Assembly: GCF_019455445.1 (NCBI RefSeq)
Contig: NZ_JAHWUS010000002.1
Location: 434,001 to 498,000 of the forward strand
From: Pseudaquidulcibacter saccharophilus
GTDB taxonomy: Bacteria > Pseudomonadota > Alphaproteobacteria > Caulobacterales > Aquidulcibacteraceae
Reading direction: 5' to 3'
Length of the DNA stretch: 64,000 nt
Both the position numbers and the translations under genes were made by a program. Numbering within the stretch: the stretch's first letter is position 1; every line of letters starts with the position of its first letter. Shown here piece after piece: positions 18,293-27,185 of the stretch. A model generated the notes under the pieces. It did no database searches and was not told the DNA's origin. It saw only the letters and a program-made list of their open reading frames with translations.

Positions 18293-18967
18293 ATGACGCT
18301 TGAATTTATTAACCTAGGAATTGGTTACGAACAAAAAACATTATTTTGTAATCTTAACGCCTCACTAAAATCTGGCGATAGCTTAGCTATAATGGGATGT
18401 AATGGTGCAGGTAAATCAACGTTATTAAAAACCTTGGCCCTGCGACAAAAGCCAAACTCAGGGGGAATTTTGTTCAATGGCAATCTGCTTAAATCAAGTG
18501 ATATAGGTTATTTACCACAATCATCTAATATTGTTTCGGATATTGGTATAAGTGCATCTGAATTCGTAAAATTAAGCCTTAAAGGTAAAATTTCACAAAC
18601 TAAATTTGAAAATACTTTTGCGGAATATGATCTTGATAAAATAATTGACACCCCATTAAATGAATTATCGGGGGGACAACTTAATCGGTTGCAAATGGTG
18701 AGAATAGATTTGCAAAACCCGCAAGTTTTACTTTTTGATGAACCTTTTGCATATCTAGATAATTCTAGTAGAAACATCCTGATTAAGAAAATTTCTGATT
18801 GGAAACAGCTTGGAAAGATCATTATTGTCTCAGTTCATGATGAACGATTGACACTTGAATTTGATCACTTTCTAACGCTTGATGGCACTAATGCTCATTG
18901 GGAAGAAAAAATGAAGTCCCACAACAAAGATTGCGCACTTGCCGGTTGTGCCCTCGTGGGAAGTTGA
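18293..18967 (+). CDS. znuC: Zinc/manganese ABC transporter ATP-binding protein (ZnuC-like)
   Basis: A 224-residue ABC ATPase with Walker A GCNGAGKST (35-43), a Q-loop in GYLPQSS, signature LSGGQLNRLQM and Walker B VLLFDEPFAYLD. Pairing with an ABC-3 family permease two bases downstream and the Zur-like operator upstream point to zinc import. The C-terminal tail contains H210, C214 and C219, which could bind a metal. No periplasmic binding-protein gene (znuA) is adjacent, so it must lie elsewhere. The zinc assignment over Mn or Fe depends on the operator. Confidence 0.82.
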   Translation: MTLEFINLGIGYEQKTLFCNLNASLKSGDSLAIMGCNGAGKSTLLKTLALRQKPNSGGILFNGNLLKSSDIGYLPQSSNIVSDIGISASEFVKLSLKGKISQTKFENTFAEYDLDKIIDTPLNELSGGQLNRLQMVRIDLQNPQVLLFDEPFAYLDNSSRNILIKKISDWKQLGKIIIVSVHDERLTLEFDHFLTLDGTNAHWEEKMKSHNKDCALAGCALVGS

Positions 18968-18968
18968 T

Positions 18969-19772
18969 ATGGCTATTTACGATCAACAATTAACATACGC
19001 AATTATAACGATAATTGCACTAATTATTGGTGCAACGCCAATTGGTTTTTTTCTAATAAACCGCAAGATGTCATTAGTTACTGATGCTATGGGGCACACG
19101 ATTTTACCCGGTGCCGCATTGGGTGCAATTATTGGCCATAACTCAGATTGGGCGATATTAATTGGTGCTACAATCACTGGCGTGATTTTATTTTTACTTG
19201 CGGCTAAAATGCCAAAAATTGCGCGCATTGGTGAAGATACAAATTTTGCAATATTTTATCTTGGTGCATTGGCAACTGGTTTATTAATCGCTGATTCAGG
19301 GCATGGTGATGTCCATCTTGATGATTTATTGTTTGGCAATATTTCAACAATATCAAATACAACACTGATATTCACATTGGTTATAAGTGTTGTTTCCGTA
19401 ATTGCAATTTCAATAATTTTTAAACCACTTTTGCTTGATACAATTGATAAAGAATATTCAATTGGATTAAACTCAACAGTAATCGCAAGACAGATTTTTT
19501 ATGCAATTCTTGCATTAATTGGTGTTGCAGCATTTAAAGCAGTTGGGACACTTTTGGCAGTTGGAATAATTATTGGACCATCAGCATTTGCAATCATCTG
19601 GGCAAAATCAATAAAGTCGCAGTTTATTGTAGCAATCATATTCGGCATTATATGTGCAATAATCGGCACTATAATTGGTCATTTATTTAACTTAAAGACC
19701 TCGGCACTTATTATATTATTGATGGTAATTTCGATAATTATTTCAATTTTTATAAAAAATAATAAAAATTAA
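18969..19772 (+). CDS. znuB: Zinc/manganese ABC transporter permease (ZnuB-like)
   Basis: ABC-3 family integral membrane permease of 267 residues, with about eight hydrophobic segments. The family signature VTDAMGHTILPGAALGAIIG lies in the first third; LLAVGIIIGPSAFAIIWAK is near residue 200. The start at ATG 18969 follows the ATPase stop by one base; a longer frame beginning at 18939 overlaps the ATPase and is not favoured. It probably works with the preceding ATPase in the inner membrane for zinc uptake. Confidence 0.85.
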   Translation: MAIYDQQLTYAIITIIALIIGATPIGFFLINRKMSLVTDAMGHTILPGAALGAIIGHNSDWAILIGATITGVILFLLAAKMPKIARIGEDTNFAIFYLGALATGLLIADSGHGDVHLDDLLFGNISTISNTTLIFTLVISVVSVIAISIIFKPLLLDTIDKEYSIGLNSTVIARQIFYAILALIGVAAFKAVGTLLAVGIIIGPSAFAIIWAKSIKSQFIVAIIFGIICAIIGTIIGHLFNLKTSALIILLMVISIIISIFIKNNKN

Positions 19773-19875
19773 TTATCTTATATTGCATATAAGCAACATA
19801 TTCTTGCAAAATATACATTTGCATTTTTTGCGGGCTAGATTATTGTGTAAATAAAATAACTAATAAGGTCACAAG

Positions 19876-20661
19876 ATGCCAAAATCACTATTTGAAGATG
19901 TAAAAATTTGTTTATCTGTTCTTACTCGCTTTCCGGTTACAACTAGCCTTTCAACCCTGCCAGAAGATGGTGAAGACAAGTTGAAACGAATTGGTAAAGC
20001 TTACCGTGCTGCACCTGTTGTTGGTTTAATTGCCGGTGTTGTCGGAGCTTTTGCATATCTTGTCGGTAGTTCAATGACCGGAAGTCCGGTTTATCTTGCC
20101 GCTGTTATGGCGGTTGGCGCACAATTGCTTATAACTGGTGGTTCGCAAGAAATTGGCTTCTCAAAAGTGATTTCACTACGCCCTCACCCATCAGCTGATC
20201 AAAATGGACATGATGAGTCGGCTGGCGTAGCTGCCGGAACACTTGCAACAATGATTATGATGTTGCTTAAAATCTTTTTGATTGGTGAACTTGCAACACC
20301 ATGGGCTGCAGGTATGGGGTTAATCGCCAGCGCGGCATTAGGGCGTGCGGCACAAGTGCAATTGATGGCATTTAGTTCCGATAATTCATCTGCACAGCCT
20401 TCAAAAGTTGATGCGACAACTTCTATGGTTGTTGGTGCTGCAATTGGTGGCGCTGCATTATTATTTGCATCTGGCCTACAATTTTACTTACCAGTTATTG
20501 GTGCGGTTATTGGGATTGCAATCTCGACACTTGTGTTTTTTGGGTTCACTAAATCACGCCATCACCTTGATAATTTGAATGTTAAAGAGGCTTTAAGCCT
20601 TGTTGTTGAAATCGGTGCCCTTTACGGTATCGTTGAATTAATGCCTGTTGGATTTAACTAG
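19876..20661 (+). CDS. CobS-like membrane protein with eroded active-site motifs
   Basis: The 261-residue protein aligns along its length with cobalamin 5'-phosphate synthase (adenosylcobinamide-GDP ribazoletransferase): CLSVLTRFPV, a membrane segment PVVGLIAGVVGAFAYL, the ITGG turn, a LLKIFLIGEL helix and a C-terminal ALSLVVEIGALYG helix. The acidic motifs that define the enzyme are changed. The usual GG-H-x-DGLADT block reads GGSQEIGFSK (88-97), the MRDSRxGxxG block reads GHDESAGVAAG (111-121), and the late GGxTGDTLGA block reads HHLDNLNVKEA. I infer a CobS descendant that has lost catalysis or changed role. No cob genes are adjacent and no cobalamin riboswitch is seen upstream. Confidence 0.65.
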   Translation: MPKSLFEDVKICLSVLTRFPVTTSLSTLPEDGEDKLKRIGKAYRAAPVVGLIAGVVGAFAYLVGSSMTGSPVYLAAVMAVGAQLLITGGSQEIGFSKVISLRPHPSADQNGHDESAGVAAGTLATMIMMLLKIFLIGELATPWAAGMGLIASAALGRAAQVQLMAFSSDNSSAQPSKVDATTSMVVGAAIGGAALLFASGLQFYLPVIGAVIGIAISTLVFFGFTKSRHHLDNLNVKEALSLVVEIGALYGIVELMPVGFN

Positions 20662-20673
20662 ATTAGTAATAAA

Positions 20674-20856
20674 TTGAACAAAACAATTTCATCGCCCTGT
20701 ATTTTGGTCTGTCACATTGACCAACATACTGGGCTTTGTCTTGGCTGTTACAGAAATATTGATGAAATTGGCAATTGGACCAAGTATTCAGAACAAAAGC
20801 GACTTGAAATAATGGCAGAATTGCCTGGCCGCAAGCTTGAGTTTAATTTGCCTTAA
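20674..20856 (+). CDS. DUF1289 domain protein
   Basis: A 60-residue cysteine-containing protein with the DUF1289 pattern SSPCILVCHIDQHTGLCLGC followed by YRNIDEIGNW. The four cysteines suggest a small metal or Fe-S site; the function of the family is unknown to me. The start is TTG at 20674 with no strong ribosome-binding site, and no early ATG exists in frame. It follows the CobS-like gene by 12 bp and precedes the amidohydrolase by 11 bp. I recall cobS next to a DUF1289 gene in other alphaproteobacteria, which would support the CobS ancestry of its neighbour. Confidence 0.8.
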   Translation: MNKTISSPCILVCHIDQHTGLCLGCYRNIDEIGNWTKYSEQKRLEIMAELPGRKLEFNLP

Positions 20857-20867
20857 AGGCGGATAAA

Positions 20868-22196
20868 ATGACTTTTGATACAATTATTAAAAACGGCACA
20901 TTGGTTAACCACAATGGTATCGGTGAAGGCGATATTGCTTTCAAAGATGGCAAGATTGTAGGAATTGGTGATTTTAAAACGGCGCATGCAGAAAAAATCA
21001 TTGATGCCAAAGGTCTGCATATTCTTCCTGGCGTAATTGATTCACAAGTTCATTTCCGTGAACCAGGGCTTGAATATAAAGAGGATCTTGAAACCGGCGC
21101 CAATGCAGCGGTTCTTGGCGGTGTTACTGCGGTCTTTGAGATGCCAAATACAAACCCAACTACATCAACTAATGAAGCGCTTGATGATAAATTAAATCGT
21201 GCTTCGGGGCGCATGTCTTGTGATTACGCATTCTATGCAGGTGCAACCAATGATAATATCGATGAATTGGCGGACCTTGAACGTCATGAAGGTTGCGCAG
21301 GTATTAAAGTATTTATGGGTTCATCCACCGGTAGTCTTTTAGTAAAAGATGATGAAAACGTTGGTCGCATACTTTCAAAAATTAATCGCCGTGCGGCATT
21401 TCATTCAGAAGATGAATTTATTTTAGAACAAGATAAATCAAAAATACGTGCAGGCGACCCTTCTTCACATTATGAAGCAAGAAGCCATATTGCCGCCCTT
21501 ACATGTACACAGCGCCTTGTACGATTGGCTCGTCAATATAAAAAACGTATCCACGTATTGCACGTATCAACTTTTGAAGAAATGCAGTTTCTTAAAGATC
21601 ATAAAGATTTGGTTACTGTTGAAGTTTTGCCAAACCATTTATCTTTCTATGGTCCTGATATTTATAATAAAATTGGTACATATGCCCAACAAAATCCACC
21701 AATCCGCGAAAAACATCATTATGATGCATTATGGCAGGCAGTGCAAAATGGTTTGGTTGATGTTCTAGGGTCGGATCATGCGCCACATACAATTGAAGAG
21801 AAACAAAAGCCTTATCCATCTTCACCATCTGGTACACCAGGCGTGCAAACAATGCTTCCTGTTATGCTGACTTATGTAAACGAAGGAAAATTATCTCTAT
21901 TGCGTTTGGTTGATTTATTATGTCATGGTCCAAATCGTATTTTTGGAATTGCTGGCAAGGGGCGAATGGCATTGGGTTATGATGCTGATATAACGATTGT
22001 GGACCTTAAAAAACAGCAATTGATAACAAATGATAGCATTGTTTCTAAATCAAAATGGACCCCTTTTGACGGGTTTATGGCAAAGGGCTTTCCAACACAT
22101 ACTGTTGTACGTGGTGAAATTGTTATGACAAATGGTGAAATAATTGCTAGTGGTAAAGGGAAACCGATTCAATTTCAGGAAAATTTGAAAAAATAA
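20868..22196 (+). CDS. Dihydroorotase-like amidohydrolase (QxH metal site)
   Basis: A 442-residue cyclic amidohydrolase of the dihydroorotase/allantoinase class. Visible are HILPGVIDSQVHFREPGLE, the metal-bridging K147 in AGIKVFMGSSTG, H179 in FHSED, H232 in HVLHVST and D303 in GSDHAPHT. The first histidine of the usual DxHxH metal motif is glutamine here (Q60, with H62 kept). I recall related alphaproteobacterial proteins annotated as dihydroorotase with the same change. Whether it works in pyrimidine synthesis is not certain, since it is fused in order to a CoA ligase and a ThDP enzyme rather than to pyrB. Confidence 0.82.
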   Translation: MTFDTIIKNGTLVNHNGIGEGDIAFKDGKIVGIGDFKTAHAEKIIDAKGLHILPGVIDSQVHFREPGLEYKEDLETGANAAVLGGVTAVFEMPNTNPTTSTNEALDDKLNRASGRMSCDYAFYAGATNDNIDELADLERHEGCAGIKVFMGSSTGSLLVKDDENVGRILSKINRRAAFHSEDEFILEQDKSKIRAGDPSSHYEARSHIAALTCTQRLVRLARQYKKRIHVLHVSTFEEMQFLKDHKDLVTVEVLPNHLSFYGPDIYNKIGTYAQQNPPIREKHHYDALWQAVQNGLVDVLGSDHAPHTIEEKQKPYPSSPSGTPGVQTMLPVMLTYVNEGKLSLLRLVDLLCHGPNRIFGIAGKGRMALGYDADITIVDLKKQQLITNDSIVSKSKWTPFDGFMAKGFPTHTVVRGEIVMTNGEIIASGKGKPIQFQENLKK

Positions 22197-23984
22197 ATGC
22201 TACCAACGCCATATATTTTACCTACTCGTGTTAATGTTGAGAAACGCGCCGATGGTGCTCTTCTTGTTACCAATCCCAACCCCATGCGTGCAACATTTGA
22301 AAATGTTGTGGTGCCAATTCGTATGCATGCACAGACGCAACCAAATAAGCTTTGGCTCTGTGGCAAAGAAGGTAATGAATGGATAAAAGTAACGTATGCA
22401 CAAGGCTATAAGATTATAAACAGCCTTGCGGCATTTTTGTCTAAATACATTGGGCAAGGTGATATTGTTGGCATTGTTTCGCCAAACTCATTGACCCACG
22501 CATTTTTAACCTATGCATTACCAATTATTGGCGCTGTGCCTGCACCCATTACACCTGCATATTCGTTAAAAGCAAAAGATGCGGGGCGATTAAATGACAT
22601 TTTGGGGCTTTTAAAAGCAAAAGCAGTGTTTTGCGAAGGCGAAAAGTTCAATCACATCCCAAATTGGTTGGAAAACACTGTTGAATATATTTTCACAAAA
22701 AACGTTACCACACAAAATAATAAAACTATCATTATTGATAATATTGAAGATACTGAAAAACAATTTGATATTGACGCAATTGACCCACAAAGCTTGTGCA
22801 AAATATTGCTAACATCTGGCTCAACTGGACTGCCAAAGGCGGTTGGTATTTCTCATTATAACCTTACACAAAATGCATCACAAATTAAGGCAACTTTTGA
22901 CCCTGTAAAAGAAAAAGAAATGTGGCCAGATGGAATGATTATGATTAATCACCTTCCGTGGTCGCATTCACTGGGCGGAAATGCTGTTTTAAATATGCTT
23001 ACAGATTCTGGTGATACTCTTTGGATTGATGACGGAAGTCCAACACCAGAGGGTATAATTAAAACAATTGCCAATATCAAAGAAATCAAACCCAATTATC
23101 ATAACACTGTGCCGATTGGCTGGTCATTGCTTGCTGAATATCTCGAAAAAGACGCTGAATTGGCAAATGCCCTGTTTGGCAATTTGGTATTAATGCAATA
23201 TGGCGGTGCCGCACTAACCCAAGAACTATACAACAGATTACAAAATGTGGTTCGCAAAGTTCGTGGTGATATCATTTCTGTTGCCGCTGGTTATGGCGCT
23301 ACTGAAACAGGACCGACCGCATGTACTGTACATTTCCCAAATGATACTATGGGGCTTGTTGGGCTTCCGGTTCCGGGTGTCGTTCTAAAATTAGTACCAC
23401 ATAATGATAAAATGGAAGTTCGCATTAAAAGCCCTGCAATATTGCCATATTATGTTAACAACCCAGAAAAAACCAAAGAGGCTTTTGACGATGAAGGTTA
23501 TTACCTTTTGGGGGATGCGCTTAAATTTTATGACCCTGAACACCCAGAAAAAGGTTTAAAATTTGATGGTCGTATTGCCGAAGAGTTTAAACTTGGCAAT
23601 GGTTCATTTGTTCAAGTTGGCAATTTACGTACTGAAATCGTTAATTGTGCACATGGTCTAGTAAGCGATGCAGTTATTTGCGGTGAAGGTGAAAATGAAA
23701 TTGGAGCGTTGTTATTCTTGAATGCTGCACGCTGTAAAATAATCATCGAAGAAGGCAATGATATTAAATCACGCCTCAAAGAAATATATGAAGCAGAGTT
23801 TAAGGGAAAGTCAGCAACAAGAAAAATAACAAAATTTTTGATATTAGATGGCGTCCCGTCAATTGAAGATGCTGAGATAACTGACAAAGGATACGTGAAC
23901 CAGTCAAGGTGTCGTGAAACACGTTTTGAGGCTGTTAAAGACTTATATAAAAATTGCGGGGGAACAATAGTTTTAAATGTCTAA
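22197..23984 (+). CDS. AMP-forming CoA ligase, feruloyl-CoA synthase-like
   Basis: A 595-residue adenylate-forming enzyme. The P-loop motif LLTSGSTGLPKAV lies at 204-216, AGYGATETGPT in the middle, LLGDALKF as the A7-like motif, and EITDKGYVNQSRCRE near the C-terminus; the last is characteristic of feruloyl-CoA synthase-type proteins, where its lysine acts in adenylation. It should activate a carboxylic acid via an acyl-AMP to a CoA thioester; the substrate is not predictable. The ATG directly follows the amidohydrolase TAA with no base between, and the gene overlaps the ThDP gene by 8 bp. Confidence 0.85.
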   Translation: MLPTPYILPTRVNVEKRADGALLVTNPNPMRATFENVVVPIRMHAQTQPNKLWLCGKEGNEWIKVTYAQGYKIINSLAAFLSKYIGQGDIVGIVSPNSLTHAFLTYALPIIGAVPAPITPAYSLKAKDAGRLNDILGLLKAKAVFCEGEKFNHIPNWLENTVEYIFTKNVTTQNNKTIIIDNIEDTEKQFDIDAIDPQSLCKILLTSGSTGLPKAVGISHYNLTQNASQIKATFDPVKEKEMWPDGMIMINHLPWSHSLGGNAVLNMLTDSGDTLWIDDGSPTPEGIIKTIANIKEIKPNYHNTVPIGWSLLAEYLEKDAELANALFGNLVLMQYGGAALTQELYNRLQNVVRKVRGDIISVAAGYGATETGPTACTVHFPNDTMGLVGLPVPGVVLKLVPHNDKMEVRIKSPAILPYYVNNPEKTKEAFDDEGYYLLGDALKFYDPEHPEKGLKFDGRIAEEFKLGNGSFVQVGNLRTEIVNCAHGLVSDAVICGEGENEIGALLFLNAARCKIIIEEGNDIKSRLKEIYEAEFKGKSATRKITKFLILDGVPSIEDAEITDKGYVNQSRCRETRFEAVKDLYKNCGGTIVLNV

Positions 23985-25539
23985 GACAGAGCTTAAATCT
24001 GGCGCTAATGCCCTTGTTGAAACACTTGCAAATTGTGGTGTTACTCATTGCTTTGCCAATCCAGGCACTTCAGAAATGCATCTTGTGCAGGCGCTTGATA
24101 ATGAACCACGAATAAAATCAGTATTATGCCTTTTTGAAGGTGTGGCAACTGGTGCAGCTGATGGTTTCGCAAGGATGACTGGTATACCTGCCATGACGCT
24201 TTTACACCTAGGTCCAGGTTACGGTAATGCGCTTGCAAACATTCATAATGCGATGCGTGCATATTCGCCAATGATAAATGTTATTGGCGATCACGCAACC
24301 TATCATCGCGATCTTGACGCACCACTTACTAGCGATATCGAAACACTTGTTAAGCCACATAGCTCGTTTATTGGCGTTGTTGAAACACCTGCTATTGCGG
24401 GTGAAGTTGCGATGAAAGCGTATGTAAAATCTATTTCGCCACCCGCCTCGCCTGTTTCAGTTTTATTACCTGCTAACAGTGCATGGGGTAATGATGGCGT
24501 GGCATTACAAAAGCCTTCTGATATATCAATTGCAAATGTTGCAGAAGGTAAAATTCAAACTGTTTACGATGCAATTCAGTCGGCTAAAACGCCCGCAATT
24601 TTAGTTGGTGGTGATTCACTTTATGATGAAAATACCCTAGGAATTTTAGGTGCAATTTCTGAATACGGAATTCGTGTTTTGATTGATACTTTTCCGGCAC
24701 GTCAAAAACGTGGAAGAAATATATTTCATCCTGATAAGATGCTATATTTTGCTGAAATGGCTGTTGAGGATCTTCAAAAACACGACTTGTTAGTTCTTGC
24801 CGGCACACAAAGTCCGGTTGCGTTTTTTGCATACCCGAATACGCCAAGCAATCTTGTGCCAGATGAAACAGCGGTAATTGAACTTTCGACAAGGCAGCAA
24901 AATACCAAAGCTGCAATTGAAACATTGGCAAAGCAACTTGGCTTAAAAACTGCCTCATCAAATGAAATTGATACGTCCGATATACCGCTACCTGAAGGCA
25001 AAATAAACGCCTATAAAATAGGTAAAATATTGGCCCGTCATTTACCAAAAGATTCAATTATTTCTGATGATGCTGTAACATGTGGGTTACCAATTTATAC
25101 AGAAACAAAAAATGCCAATGATCATGATTGGTTGTTTTTAACTGGTGGTGCGATTGGTCAAGGTTTGTCATTGGCAATTGGCGCACAAATGGCGTGCCCA
25201 AATCGCAGAACTTTTGCCCTTCTTGGTGATGGTGCATCTATGTATAATATTCAGGCATTATGGACCATGGTTCGTGAAAAACTGCCGATTATTACATTTA
25301 TTTTTGCAAACCGTAGCTATAAAATATTAAATATTGAAATGGAGCGTACCGGTGCAGGCGCAGTTGGTGATACTGCGCGTGAAATGCTTTCACTTGAGAC
25401 ACCATCGCTAGATTTTGTTAAAATTGCCGAAGGTATGGGGATGCGCGCGGAAAGCGTTAGTGCTTGTGATGAATTAGATAATATTCTCCAGCACGCCTTA
25501 ACGCTTAATGAGCCAATGTTAATCGAAATCTGCCTCTAA
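23977..25539 (+). CDS. Thiamine-diphosphate enzyme (acetolactate synthase-like)
   Basis: A 520-residue three-domain ThDP enzyme of the acetolactate synthase/benzoylformate decarboxylase superfamily. The cofactor-activating glutamate is E54 in CLFEGVATGAADGFARM. HLGPGYGNALANIHNA and NVIGDHATYHRDLDAPL follow, and the Mg-ThDP motif GDG (417-419) continues to N424. Proteins of this subfamily are usually annotated as acetolactate synthase large subunit, but a true IlvB would be about 570 residues with an IlvH partner, absent here. It overlaps the CoA ligase, which suggests a joint pathway. Its end overlaps the opposing gene by 21 bp. Confidence 0.85.
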   Translation: MSKTELKSGANALVETLANCGVTHCFANPGTSEMHLVQALDNEPRIKSVLCLFEGVATGAADGFARMTGIPAMTLLHLGPGYGNALANIHNAMRAYSPMINVIGDHATYHRDLDAPLTSDIETLVKPHSSFIGVVETPAIAGEVAMKAYVKSISPPASPVSVLLPANSAWGNDGVALQKPSDISIANVAEGKIQTVYDAIQSAKTPAILVGGDSLYDENTLGILGAISEYGIRVLIDTFPARQKRGRNIFHPDKMLYFAEMAVEDLQKHDLLVLAGTQSPVAFFAYPNTPSNLVPDETAVIELSTRQQNTKAAIETLAKQLGLKTASSNEIDTSDIPLPEGKINAYKIGKILARHLPKDSIISDDAVTCGLPIYTETKNANDHDWLFLTGGAIGQGLSLAIGAQMACPNRRTFALLGDGASMYNIQALWTMVREKLPIITFIFANRSYKILNIEMERTGAGAVGDTAREMLSLETPSLDFVKIAEGMGMRAESVSACDELDNILQHALTLNEPMLIEICL

Positions 25540-27168
25540 TTCTTCGGTTTCTTCGCCAAAAAGCCATAATATTAAAAGACCAATAACAAATGTCCCTCCA
25601 GCGGCAATTAAAGCACGCATAGCACGTGATGCATGCGCGTGAACACCAGTTTCGAACAACATGCCAAATGTAAACTTAACGTCTGAAAATGCAAAATATG
25701 ACATCCAAGCTATACTTGCCATGGAACCAATAATAGCAGCCAAAAATCTATATGAAATTTTAAATCCGCCTCGTCCAAATTTACGCATAAATTCGCCTTC
25801 AAAAGCAATCATCAAAACTAATGCCAAACCAGTTACGGCGGCAATTTCATAAGAAAGCCCTTTGAACAAGGCATTAATTACACCAAGAGCAAGAAGAAAA
25901 GTTGCCATGTAAAAAGCAGTGCGGCTTTCACGCCATAAAAAATTGGATAATATCATTAAAGCCATGCCGATTATTGCTGAGAAAGCATGGCTAAATTCAA
26001 TAAAATTCGGCCCTAAATATGATTCAAGTTTTATAAAACGGGTTGAAAATACTGGCGTAGCAGATGACGCAATTAGAATAAAACCAGCAATGAATACCAA
26101 TAATGAAAGCAATTGCGGTGCGGCATTGATTGCCCTTGTCCCAATTTTTCTTACAACTTTTGCAGCAGGCTTTGCAACTGGTGCGGCATGATCAATTCCA
26201 AGGATTATTGTCGCAACAATCAAAGGAATTATGTTGTATGCAAGACGATAAATCAAAAGTGCTACCGCTGCACCCGGTGTATTTTGCGAATTAGGTGCCA
26301 TTGTTAAGATAGCGGCCTCGAACACACCCAAGCCACCAGGCGCACCAGACAATGCACCTAATAGGCCAGCCAAAACAAATACTGCCAAAAATGGCGGAAA
26401 ATTCCAGCCACCATAATCGGGTAACATTAGATACAAACATGCGGCTGCGCCAATTTTATCTAACATTACTAAAAGTAAATGCCCCACACCGCCCTTAAAA
26501 GTAGGCAAGAATATGCGTGTGTTACCCCATTTGAAACTTGCCCTGTCACTATGACAGAACCAAAGCCATAAAATAGCTGGCAAAAATAATATTAGAGAAA
26601 GTATCCACCAAAATACTGCATCAAATGGCCCATGCCTTGCTATTTCAGGTGCACCTATAAAAAGACCTATTGCAGCACATGTAAGAGAACCAATTTGAAC
26701 ACCGGTCCCAGTTGTCATAGATAATGCGCCAACCTCAGAATTATCAAGTCCCCATTTTTTATAAAGTCTTGCTCTTGCAGTTGATGCAACGGCCCATGAA
26801 TAACCCAATGTTTTTGCAAGTGCATATGATGCAAGTCCACCACGTATTGATTTGGAATAGCTTAGCCTTTTTCCAATCATATCAAGGCATAATCTGTCAT
26901 TAAATGTTAGCGCTAAATACGCACCAAACGCAAAAACTACGGCAATGAAGGCATTTAATTTATGAAAATCGCCGAATGCTTCAACGATGTCGTCAATTGT
27001 ATAATTACTTAGCTCTTTATTGATTATAAAAAGCGCTATCAAAAATATCAACAATGAACCAAATGTGGTAACACGCGGATGATTAGTTATAGAGTTAAAT
27101 CTAGCTCTACACCAATCAATCACATGCCATATTTTTATAAATGTGCCTTTAATAAGTGATGAAGCCAT
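25519..27168 (-). CDS. Lysylphosphatidylglycerol synthase-type transmembrane protein
   Basis: A 549-residue polytopic membrane protein. Its first ~330 residues follow the UPF0104/MprF flippase-like pattern: NDRLCLDMIGKRLSYSKSIR, then GGLASYALAKTLGYSWAVAS and GLLGALSGAPGGLGVFEAAIL. A further block of membrane segments fills the C-terminal part. The cytoplasmic aminoacyl-transferase domain of full MprF is absent, so lipid transport or flipping is more likely than lysyl-lipid synthesis. ATG 27168 follows the upstream gene by 17 bp. The 3' end overlaps the convergent ThDP gene. Confidence 0.8.
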   Translation of the reverse strand: MASSLIKGTFIKIWHVIDWCRARFNSITNHPRVTTFGSLLIFLIALFIINKELSNYTIDDIVEAFGDFHKLNAFIAVVFAFGAYLALTFNDRLCLDMIGKRLSYSKSIRGGLASYALAKTLGYSWAVASTARARLYKKWGLDNSEVGALSMTTGTGVQIGSLTCAAIGLFIGAPEIARHGPFDAVFWWILSLILFLPAILWLWFCHSDRASFKWGNTRIFLPTFKGGVGHLLLVMLDKIGAAACLYLMLPDYGGWNFPPFLAVFVLAGLLGALSGAPGGLGVFEAAILTMAPNSQNTPGAAVALLIYRLAYNIIPLIVATIILGIDHAAPVAKPAAKVVRKIGTRAINAAPQLLSLLVFIAGFILIASSATPVFSTRFIKLESYLGPNFIEFSHAFSAIIGMALMILSNFLWRESRTAFYMATFLLALGVINALFKGLSYEIAAVTGLALVLMIAFEGEFMRKFGRGGFKISYRFLAAIIGSMASIAWMSYFAFSDVKFTFGMLFETGVHAHASRAMRALIAAGGTFVIGLLILWLFGEETEELEADFD

Positions 27169-27185
27169 ATTTTATCCATGATGCG

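Noticed and set aside
19773-19875. Cobalamin riboswitch upstream of the CobS-like gene
   Set aside because: The 103-bp gap is too short for a full B12 riboswitch, and no B12-box-like sequence was seen.
23977-25539. ThDP enzyme as the biosynthetic acetolactate synthase IlvB
   Set aside because: It is shorter than IlvB, lacks the small subunit and other ilv genes nearby, and matches an acetolactate-synthase-like subfamily of uncertain function.
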